Shown: piece by piece, positions 1-8,640 of the stretch
How positions within the stretch are numbered: position 1 is the stretch's first letter
Layout of the letters: each line of letters opens with the position of its first letter
Assembly: GCF_947623445.1 (NCBI RefSeq)
Contig: NC_135247.1
Coordinates: forward strand, 3,226,501 to 3,290,500
Source of the DNA: Clavelina lepadiformis
Taxonomy: Eukaryota > Chordata > Ascidiacea > Aplousobranchia > Clavelinidae
Length of the DNA: 64,000 nt
Direction of reading: 5' to 3'
The notes under the pieces: generated by a model
Told to the model about the DNA's origin: nothing
The model's database searches: none
What the model saw: only the letters and a program-made list of their open reading frames with translations
Made by a program: the position numbers and the translations under genes

Positions 1-331
1 TATCAACTCAGAGGTGGCCACTATTTTTTTATTAAAGGGAAACTTTTAGAGTGACCAGGTTTAAAGGATTTATATTTTAACAAAATGCTTAATACTGTAC
101 GTATATGCTATGGTATAGCTTACTTGCTAATTGTCATACTTTACATATAATTCTGCTAAATTTTGACTATTTAAAATTTTAAACAGCAGTATACAAAGCG
201 AATTTTCTGCACGACCACAAATGAAAGAACAGATGATAAGTTAAGATAAAAAAATGTCTTCAAACCATGCGTAACTGCAACCTTTGGAAATGAAATACAA
301 TCTAGTTCTGTTCAGGATATCTGGTTGTTAC

Positions 332-622
332 CTGTTGTCCATTTCATAGATCGTATTGAATGGGGTGTTTCCGTTGGATGGATTTTCGTTATCTATTTTA
401 GAAGGCTGCTGTAAAGTAATGTTTGTTTTAGATGTTACCATCATTAATCGTAAATATCTTGGAAATGCAGAAAAAATTTTAATTGGCAAACTGTGGTACC
501 TTGAAAAAATCGACATCGGACGAATACTTTTCGTGTGGTATGTTGTCGTCTTTCGAAGAAGAAGATGATTTCGCTAGCAAAATGAGAATCGCCAAACTTT
601 TCCACAATATAGTAAAGTCCAT
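332..622 (-). CDS. Small secreted protein, copy 1 (5' exons only, runs off the left edge)
   Basis: Two minus-strand exons are visible. Exon 1 (622-500) encodes 41 residues starting MDFTILWKSLAILILLAKSS, a typical signal peptide with a hydrophobic core at about residues 9-17. It ends in phase 0 at AAG|GTACC. Exon 2 (408-332) follows a 'ctttacag' acceptor and encodes 25 residues beginning QPSKIDNENP; it ends in phase 2 at AG|GTAAC. Exon lengths (123 and 77 bp), phases and splice signals are the same as in the paralogue at 6540-7658. The third exon should lie about 0.3 kb left of the window. The function is not recognised. Coding status rests on the conserved frame and splice sites between two diverged copies. 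Confidence 0.65.
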
Positions 623-1054
623 TTTACACACAGGTTTTAGCTTTCTAATTTTAGTACTGCGAAGTACTGTATTTTAGTATGAATTTTCAAAAAACAACAC
701 CATCCAAACAAAAAACAACACTCCTACTGTAAAATACCGTGTCCAGGGTTACACCCGATGGCGTTCTATACTATCTTCAAAATGCTCTTGGACAAAGCAT
801 AAAACGATTTATTCTTTTAATGAATGGTTCTGATAAACAGTTCAAAATTCCAGCAAGACTATTTAAATACCAAATAAAAAATTAAAAATATACGCAGAAC
901 AAAAATTGCACTCAAACACGTTTTCGAGGTTTTGCTAACTATGAATTTATTACGATACAATTATGTAATTTTAATAAATATATATAATAAAAATATTTCT
1001 TTATCACATTCTCTTCTTTAAAGTTAATAAGAAACACGAAGCAACAAGTTGTTT

Positions 1055-1255
1055 TCAGCATACAGTGGCAAATCTTTTTCTCTGATGACTAGTACTGCGT
1101 TTGCAAAGCTTATATGGACTCCCTATGTCCTGAATATCAGATGGTGTTTGTTCCTGTTTAATCTGTCTAATATTTACTCTCTGAGTGACATTTAACGCCT
1201 CGCACGAGATATTATTTGCGTGACCTGAATGATATTTTCTTTTCCCTGTAAACAA
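1055..1255 (-). promoter_or_regulatory. Conserved block upstream of secreted-protein copy 1, probable promoter
   Basis: This block lies about 430-630 bp upstream of the start codon of the minus-strand gene at 332-622. About 120 bp (1130-1250) differ at only about five positions from the equivalent block of copy 2, although the flanks have diverged strongly. On the minus strand it carries short words resembling GATA (atatct), Otx-like (gattaaac), ETS (aggaa), Fox-like (aacaaac) and E-box (catctg) sites. These are followed downstream by a 'ccatataagc' TATA-like word. An open frame crosses the block in both copies, so a coding exon cannot be fully excluded. Factor assignments are inference. Confidence 0.4.
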
Positions 1256-1300
1256 GCCGGTAATTGAGTAAGTGAATGAACGGTAATTATTCGTTATTAA

Positions 1301-2683
1301 ATGTACAAATACTCTATGGCCATGTTTTATATGGTATGATAGCGGCTTCTTGGATTCAAATTGAAAGTAAATAATAAATAGTCTTTCGCTGCATACATTG
1401 AAAATGTCGTGACTTAAAAATTATTTTTGTTTTTGTATAAAACCGCTTTTCTGGTGAAGGAGAAAAGCACAATTAACACGAAAGAACGTTGCATATTAAA
1501 TAACTACGTACTGTATTCGTTATTAGTTCACAGTAGACTAGTTGAACCTACCAAATGCAACAACATATTCTGTAAAAGAAATTGAAAAAACCTAATATTT
1601 TAGGAGTATAAAATTAAATATTATAAAAATTTATTAAATTAAAGAATCATGCATTTATTATTGTAATTAAGTAACAAGAGATTATTGACTGTTGCAAATC
1701 GTATTACTATTTTGAAAATGGTCAACATGAACCATACAAGTATAGCAAAAACCTGTGATAAGCGTATTATCGTCGTATGCGGGGTTTCAAAATTGGGAAT
1801 TCTGCATTATAAATTACCGCAGCTACTTTACTTGTAAATGTGGGAATGAATTCTATTGAGAGGTATTTTATGCCGTTTTTCAGGGGTAAAGACCGACGAA
1901 TGTGCACTAGGCACATTTTCTGCGGGGGGGGGGGGGGGGGAGGGGGTGGACTAATGCAAAAATTTATAATCTAACAGCTCTTAAACACTTTTGTCCCGCT
2001 TTCAACGAAATTCAAAATACGTCGCTGGAAATGGGGCGGAATTTTTTGCCTTAGTAAAAGGCAGACAAAAACCAGGGTGCACCGCTGTGTCGGTGTGCAA
2101 GGATAGACGTCATCTGGTATAGATGAAGCCTAAAGAGCCCCTCAATCTAAAGCTGCCCCAGGGCCCCAGTGTTGTTCATCAGCCACTGATTAACAACAGC
2201 CATCTGAAATTTACATTATTGCCCTTAATTGGCATTTTGCAGAGCAAGAATAATTAACTTGTGGAGTAAAATTCCAAGCACCTGCGAGCAGTTAAAGCGC
2301 TTTTTGGTTGATGAGTCCGATGCTACGGGTCACCAGGAATGCAACAAATACTTCCGCAGGAAGAAAAGCACAGTCAAATCACTGGGAAACGTTTTTGTAC
2401 GAACAACTTGCAAATAAGCCCAAGAAAGAAAGAAATTGAAGTTTTTATCAGGTTTTAAGAAATTGTTGGAAGTTAAACAGTATTTGTCATTATGGGAGAT
2501 TTCTCTCGGATTGAGGTTTGTGAACAAAAAATCTGCAGATTAAAAAGTTGAAGTTTTGATAATTAGTATCGTTGTCGAATTTAATAGAAAATTATAAGCT
2601 AGTTTATAGAAAAAACATTACAATCTTACGTTGAAAATATTTTTTGTTTTCAAACAGAATTGAGACTACATTGTTGTATACAG
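1301..2683. other. Intergenic stretch with a G-tract and the Rho A upstream region
   Basis: No gene was recognised. A run of 17 G followed by AGGGGG sits at 1924-1946. The part from about 2198 to 2420 is repeated at 5579-5810. It precedes the first visible exon of the Rho-like gene and may hold that gene's promoter or an untranslated first exon. An open frame of 62 codons at 2229-2417 is not conserved in the second copy, so it is not called as a gene. Confidence 0.5.
1924..1946 (+). repeat. Poly-G tract
   Basis: Seventeen consecutive G, one A, then five G. It is an unusual homopolymer in AT-rich DNA, can form G-quadruplex structures, and is prone to length error in sequencing. Confidence 0.9.
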
Positions 2684-3999
2684 GGTCTAGATTGGATAAA
2701 AATTGTGGTTGTTGGCGACGCTTTTGTGGGAAAGTCGTCAATGATACACACCTTAAGCACAGGACAAGCGGTGGCCGAAACCAGAAAATACGAACCAACC
2801 GATTCTCAGTGTTACTATGTAAACCAAACATTCCATGAAGAACTACGCCGTTTCCAAGTGATAGACATCGGTGGCGCCGAAGCATGCGAAAGGTGGTTAA
2901 ACCTAGTATATACGTGTTTTAGTGCATGTCACTTTAGGCGCAGTTTGTCGATTTGTGCCGGATAACAGCACATGCAGTTTCAGACAGTTCCCTTCGTCTT
3001 GCTGTTTTATAGTGACATAATTGTTAATTTCATGTTTATTCATGAATTTTTTAAATTGTTCTGCTAAGTTATGGCCTTGTCGTTCTTTTACTGAATACTT
3101 TTCGGACTCGGTTCTACAAAGCAATTTTCACGGTGTTTCGTAAACAGTTTTTTATCTTGTATCATACATGCTTAGTAAATAAGTTCGAATTTTTTATCTG
3201 CAGCAATGAGCTTGGTTAAAATATTTTTATCTCTTTTCGTGACTTTCTGAGTTTTGAAAATTGCAATATGTTCTACTCACTACCGCATCATATGCTTCAA
3301 ATAGAGCAGATTTTCGTGACTGTTGCGAATACAGCGTCTTCACGCGTTTACCCACTAAAACAAATAGGCTTTAAAAATAAAATTGTTTTTAAGGTTTCAA
3401 AACCCCTATGATACACACCGAATAAAAAATGGTTGCTGCAAAATGGTCAACTTAAAAAAACAAAAGAAGCTTTTTCTTAGGTTTGATTTGTTTTTCTTTT
3501 GTTGTTACAGCCGATCCAGGTTTTATTCAACTGCCGATGTATTTCTCGTTACTTTTTCAATACATGATCGCACTTCTTTCGAAAACGTCATTTCAAAATG
3601 GATTCCGCGGGTTTGTGAATTTCAGGCAGATGCGAAAATTTTACTCGTCGGATTAAAATCAGACAAGAGAACTAGACGTTGGGGTCAGACGACAGACGTA
3701 GATGTCAAACCGATTCAGTAAGTAAAGATTAGGTTAAGGTTAATGTCAATGTTAGCGACGCCTATATTATTCGTTTTTTTCTGAAGGGCTGTACATTTTT
3801 AATAAATTATCAAAGCGTAAATCAATGCAACAATGTTAGATACAAAGAAGGGACCGAACTATCGAAAAACATCAAAGCAGCGGGATATGTGGAATGTTCA
3901 GCATTGACAAAGAAAGGAATACGTAAGGTGTTTGCCAAAGCGGTAAGAATACATCTCAAGCTAGAAAAACCAAACCGAAATCGTTGCTCCACCGCTTGA
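2684..3999 (+). CDS. Rho A: divergent Rac/Cdc42-like small GTPase with CaaX box
   Basis: Three plus-strand exons were placed: 2684-2892, 3511-3717 and 3840-3999, joined in phases 2 and 2. They give about 191 residues, close to the 190-195 of Rho GTPases. Visible motifs: P-loop GDAFVGKSS (Rac position 12 is Ala), the switch I threonine in YEPTD, switch II IDIGGAEACER (the Gln61 position is Ala), a LKSD box in place of TKxD/NKxD, and ECSAL. It ends in CSTA, a prenylation-type CaaX box. The part before [12 protein letters not shown] comes from a first exon I could not locate, so the start codon is missing. The family cycles GTP/GDP to steer actin and membranes. The changes at positions 12 and 61 suggest this member hydrolyses GTP poorly or not at all. 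It is the most divergent of the four in the window. Confidence 0.85.
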
Positions 4000-5578
4000 G
4001 AATGGAAACATTTTCCGAACTGATTGCAGAATGTTTAGTTGATCTTGGGACTTCAATTTTATTTTTTTATAGGCATAGCGTGTTTCTATGCCCATATACT
4101 AGTTGGAAAATTCCTACCCGGAAAAAATAATAATGTGTAAATTTTTACCCACTCAACCAAATATTATTTATTGTTTTTAAAAAGACTGTTTAATATTCAA
4201 TATGTACCGGTAACTAGCTATACCGCTAATGCGATATTTTTAATTATTTGGAATGAAATGCATAATTATCTGGTATAATAATGGTGGTATAATCGTGATT
4301 GTGCATGAACAGCTTTTATTGTGGTTTTATTGTTCGTTTGCGTTAATAAAAAAAGCAAGAAATAAAACTATACGTTGTAATCTCAATTTTTATTTGTGTT
4401 AAGCTCTGTTTAATATCGTACAGTAAAAGGAATGTTTTCTGAATCTTACAAAACTTAAACTATTCGCTCAATTATTGTAGAATCTGTAAATCCTGATGAC
4501 TATTTATTTTTGAATTTGCTACAAACTCATTCCCCATGTGAAGGCAGAAACTTGAAACAGGTCTGCTTAAAGTACTACTTTGTATCAGCATTTTCATTAT
4601 ATTTGAAAGTGCTTCAGTATATTATTTTCAAAATATCCGGTTTTCTGTTTCACATAATGATTTATTTTTTTGTACGTAGGTGTAACGACTACAGAGAAAA
4701 AAGCTTTTGAAATTTTCAATAAAACGACCTGCTAAAGTATTAGCTCATAATATTACGCAACGATGGCGCTCCATACATCCCACTTCATGGTGGCGCTTCA
4801 GCTTTTCTTTATTTAGTTATTTTTTATTCCACCCAATGGTGGCGCTCCATTTTGTTCTTTGCCATGACACTTTCTAATACCGTGTTGTTGCGCCTCATTG
4901 TGGCTCACCTGCTTCATCTCTCCAAACGCCATCGCTGCATGGAGCTCTTAAGCACCGATGCTTTATTGCTACTTCTATTTCGTGTAAAAGGTTATATGAC
5001 CTAGAAAAATAAATGTTTATGAGACAGATTTTGTGTTTATAAATGTAATTAAACGGTAACAATGCGACAAAACATTTTACTATTTTGTGCGTTTAAACTG
5101 ATGGCCTGCGTGATATAAAGATTGTCAATGAGATTAAAGTTAAATGTTTGATTTAGTTAAATGTTAGGCTAATGCTTACGGTTGTCATGTCATTGTCGAG
5201 AATGCCACAAGGTCTATATTTTAGAACAAAGATATTGATGTTCGAGTCAATGCTGCGCCACTGTTATATTTCGGTTTCTTGTTACTGTATCTCATTGATA
5301 ATTTTAATTTCTTTTGGTCACATAAATAACCTCATGTTAAATTTAATAATTAAATTTTACTGTTTAGTTTATAGAACATGTCGGCGTAACATTAATAAAA
5401 AGTTGTTTTGTGTGTAATATATGACATCCAAGCAATTGCAATACAAGACAAGTGTGGGTGTGTTTTGTTAAAAACGTAAAAATGTGCTACATTAAACCTC
5501 TTTAAATGTCGCTGTATCTTTTAGTCTTCTTACTTCAATGCTAAAATCAGGTGTCACATCTTTCTACTTTTGTTTGTT
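4000..5578. other. Intergenic, no gene recognised
   Basis: AT-rich DNA between the Rho A gene and its decayed partial copy. It holds the dispersed GGCGCT-type motif cluster at 4750-4935. Short open frames here have no recognisable domain. Confidence 0.5.
4750..4935 (+). repeat. Cluster of 'atggtggcgctcca'-like motifs
   Basis: Variants of one 14-bp word recur about every 35-60 bp: 'acgatggcgctccata' near 4760, 'tcatggtggcgcttca' near 4785, 'aatggtggcgctccat' near 4836 and a weaker 'cattgtggctcacc' near 4897. An inverted form, 'gccatcgctgcatgg', lies near 4928. The motif is GC-rich within very AT-rich DNA. It could be a binding-site cluster or a decayed tandem repeat. Confidence 0.55.
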
Positions 5579-6110
5579 TCACGACAACCATCTGAAGTTT
5601 ACATTATTGCCCTGAATTGTCATTTTGTAGAGCAAGAATAATTAACTTGTAGAGTAAAATTCCAAGCACCTGTGAGCAGTTAAAGCGCTTTTTGGTTGAT
5701 AAGCCCAATGTTACGGGTCACCAGGAATGTAACAAAACACCTCCGCGTAATTAGGACGGTTTGTTTACTGGGAAGCTTTTCTGTAAATGCAACAGATGAG
5801 AAGCTGAATGACACAATAAAAAACTTTTTTAAGTTTTTATCATGTTTTAACAAACTTAAGATAGAATATCTGCGCTATGGAATTATGGCAGGTGTGGTAG
5901 CAAGGTTAACAGCATTATGTAAAGATTGTGCCGATAAACAGTCGACATCGCAATGACTGTATATTGACATTGTCCGGTTTAACGCAGTATTTGGAGCTTG
6001 CATTAAGGAAACACATTGGAACCTTTTATTGATAATATCTTCTGTTTCCAAACATAATTGTTGTGCAGGATCAGGATTGGATGAAAATTTTGGTGGTCGT
6101 TTTGTTGATA
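5579..6110 (+). pseudogene. Decayed partial copy of the Rho A upstream region and first core exon
   Basis: 5579-5740 closely matches 2198-2345 upstream of Rho A. Near 6057-6110 the words 'ttgttgtgcaggatcagg' and 'attggatgaaaattttggtg' correspond to the acceptor and the start of the Rho A core exon at 2671-2715. After the stretch equivalent to IKIVVVGD the frame closes ('gttgatagcc') and the rest of the GTPase is absent. It is read as a truncated duplicate, with no sign of function. Confidence 0.6.
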
Positions 6111-6214
6111 GCCACTGATTGTCTTTTCTTTGTAAGAAAGGGTGACATGACTATTGGCAAGATAACTCAGATTTTCTCGCTTTGCTTCAACTTTTTATAT
6201 CGCTACTACATTTG

Positions 6215-6296
6215 CGCTAATTACCAATGTCATAATTGAACGCTAATTAAAAATGTCATAATTGTGCGCTAATTAAAAATGTCATAATTGTGCGCT
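6215..6296 (+). repeat. 26-bp tandem repeat, about three units
   Basis: The unit 'cgctaattaaaaatgtcata'+'attgtg' occurs three times in a row. The first copy is slightly diverged ('taccaatg', 'attgaa') and the last two are identical. Each unit holds a TAATTA homeodomain-type core. Confidence 0.9.
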
Positions 6297-6539
6297 GTTC
6301 GCATGTGTGCAGGATTCATTGCTTTTAACTTTTGTAAAGATTAATACTATGATTAAAATTAGGACTAGTATAATGCAGACTGTCGTATAATCACTAGGTG
6401 TAGATACAACCCACAAGTTGTGCTGACATACTGTAGCTGATAAGTGCAAATGGAAGCAACAGGCTGTGCAGTTGACATTTATTTAGATTTTTTTTAAAAC
6501 GCAGCAAGCTTGATGCAATAAATTTGCAGAGTATTGATA

Positions 6540-7658
6540 TTACTTATAGTATTCTTGCAGCATTGATTTGAGAATATTTCCGGCTAGCGCTCTGTTTTTC
6601 TTCTGTTTCAGGTAAAACCGTATCATTTTTATCAGCTCTCCTTCGGGATTTCGTTTTGTCAGGTGATTTTCGAGTTCCTCGGGGAAGATATTTTGGTACA
6701 TTTCTTCCTCTGCCGGTTTCGAAGCTCTATATAGAAAAGAATATTGGGTATAACTAGCTGGTTACTTTGTAGCTAATAAGGAAGACACTCAGAGGTAGCA
6801 AGCCTCAAAAAGGTGTTCTCTCAACTCAAAAATTTAATCAATTATTTCTGTTTTTAATTGCTAAAGTATTCTAAAAATGTCATCTATAAACTTAATTTTT
6901 GCTTAACTTTTTGAATAAGCTTTTGGAAGACTAAAAATACATTGCTAAATTTACAAATAAATAAAATCAGATTAAGAAATAAACCGTCTCAGTGGAGGCA
7001 GATATAACTTAGATAAATTTTATCTCCAAAACTTTGACAATATTGGCAGAAATAGTCGTTTTTTACAACCATTGCTTATTTCAAACTTTTTAACTCAGAG
7101 GTGGCTAAATATTTTGTGCTTGCAAAAACGTCATGAGACCGAAAGAAGCCATCATTGTGCCATCATTGACATACACTTATACTTACTTACCATAATACAC
7201 TTACATACAATAGAGCATTCGCAGATTTTGAAAATTTCAAATTTTACAAATTTTAAGCAATTCAACAGCGTGATTTTGCAGCACCAGAGATGTCTTCACC
7301 ACATGCGGAGCAGCCTATATTGAAATGACGTGCAAGCTGTGCCTAGTCATGCGTCTTACCTGTTATCCATTCCATAGATCGTATTTAATGGGGTGTTTTC
7401 GTTGGATGCATTTTCGTTATCTATTTCAGAAGGCTGCTGTAAAGTAATGCTTGTTTACGATGTTGCCACCATTAATCGTATACTTCTCTTGCAAATACAG
7501 AAAAAATAAAAACATTAATTTGCAAAGCGGGGTACCTCGAAAAATCCGAAGTCTGACGCACCGGTTTCGTATGGTATATTGAAGCTTTTTGCATCAGAAA
7601 ATGATTTCGCCAACAAAATAAAAAGCATCAAACTTTTCCATGATATTGTTAGGCTCAT
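6540..7658 (-). CDS. Small secreted protein, copy 2 (3 exons, 128 residues, complete)
   Basis: Three minus-strand exons: 7658-7536 (41 codons), 7436-7360 and 6726-6540 with stop TAA at 6542-6540. Phases are 0 and 2 and all junctions are GT/AG. Exon 2 begins at a NAGNAG acceptor, which allows one extra glutamine. The protein starts MSLTISWKSLMLFILLAKSF, a clear signal peptide. The middle part is acidic and Asn-rich (QPSEIDNENASNENTP). The C-terminal part contains HLTKRNPEGELIKMIRFYLK and ends in MLQEYYK. There are no cysteines. A dibasic KR at about residue 92 would release a C-terminal piece of 36 residues rich in Lys and Leu, as in prohormones; this is inference. No family was recognised. 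Support comes from the paralogue at 332-622, with identical exon lengths and phases, and from an open exon 3 ending in a stop. Confidence 0.7.
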
Positions 7659-8640
7659 TTTACAGGTTTTAACGTACAGATTTTAGCACTGGAAACCACA
7701 AGAAGTTTAGTAAAAATTTTAACAATTAACTTTGTTCATTTTATATAACATTAACCACGTGTGTTACAATTTTTGTTGATTATTCGCATGATATTTTTAC
7801 AAGTGGCTTAACAAAATTAATAGTTAGCCTCCCATTACATTCACTCCGTCTTCGGCAGCGCTTCAGCGTCTTCGGTAGCGCTCTACACCATCTCCGTAAA
7901 ACTCTTGGACAGTCTACTAAAAGATGCTTCCATTTGTATAATGGTTCTGGCAAACAGTTTTAAGCTTGAGCAAAACCAATTAAAACTCAAAAAAATCTGT
8001 GCAGGTGAAAAATTTCACAAAAACGCGTTTTGAGAAATTGCTAACTATATTTTTACTTCGAGACCGTTTTACAAATACGATACTTGCTGATGTTAAGCAG
8101 ACTTTTGACGGTGACAACCCTACCATGTTGACCATGAGACAAAACAATAAGATTTTCGTCAGCCAAATTTTACAATGTATTGCTTCGGTCCGCAGAAATG
8201 TTTGCAGTTCAAGTTTATTTGAGAAAATATTTAAGTTAAATTTAACATTTCTTTATCTTATTCTCTCCATTAAAGTTTCAGAAAGCACGAAACTACAAAT
8301 CGGTTCCAGCTTTACAGTGGCAAATCTTTTCCACTGATGACAAGTATCGTGTTTGCAAGGTTTATATAGCCTACAATGACTCTATGTGTCCTGAATATCA
8401 GATGGTGTTTGTTCCTGTTTAATCTGTCTAATATTTACTCTCTGAGTAACATCTAACGCCTCGCACGAGATATTATTTGCGTGACCCGAACGATATTTTC
8501 TTTTCCCTGTAAACAAGCCGGTAATTGAGTAATTGAATGAATGGTAATTGATCGCCTTTATATGTACAAATTCTCCACCACCATGTTTTAACGGCATAAA
8601 AGCCGGCACTTGTTAGATTTGTATTGAAAGTAAATAATTA
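7085..8640. repeat. Segmental duplication, right copy (partner 1-1300)
   Basis: It contains exons 1 and 2 and the upstream region of secreted-protein copy 2, and matches 1-1300 in order and orientation. The match fades beyond about 8640, so the duplicated unit ends a little upstream of the promoter block. Confidence 0.75.
8360..8525 (-). promoter_or_regulatory. Conserved block with TATA-like word upstream of secreted-protein copy 2
   Basis: On the minus strand the block runs from about 8520 down to 8382 and is followed by 'ggctatataaacc' (about 8378-8366), a good TATA-box candidate. It is the counterpart of 1055-1255. The open frame across it ends at a different place in the two copies, which argues against a shared coding exon. 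It lies about 730 bp upstream of the ATG at 7658, so a spliced 5' untranslated leader would be needed. Confidence 0.4.

Larger units (their letters stand above)
1..1300. repeat. Segmental duplication, left copy (partner 7085-8640)
   Basis: The stretch from the left edge to about 1300 matches 7085-8640 in the same order and orientation. Shared landmarks are an 'aactcagaggtggc' motif at 5 and 7090, exons 1 and 2 of a secreted-protein gene, and a well-conserved block at 1055-1255 and 8382-8525. The coding exons and the upstream block align well, while the sequence between them has drifted. This points to an old duplication of a gene with its promoter rather than a recent assembly artefact. Confidence 0.75.

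Noticed and set aside
2229-2417. Open frame of 62 codons upstream of Rho A
   Set aside because: The duplicated stretch at 5612-5760 has stops in the same frame, so it is not a conserved coding region.
6783-6830. Third copy of the 'actcagaggtggc' motif as another duplication boundary
   Set aside because: Only about 12 bp are shared ('actcagaggtagc'). There is no extended match on either side.
8382-8609. Open frame FTGKRKYRSGHANNISCEAL, also present at 1055-1255, as a coding exon
   Set aside because: Rejected as a firm gene: the frames end differently in the two copies, no splice donor follows, and a TATA-like word and the start of another gene lie just downstream. Kept as a probable regulatory block with the doubt stated.
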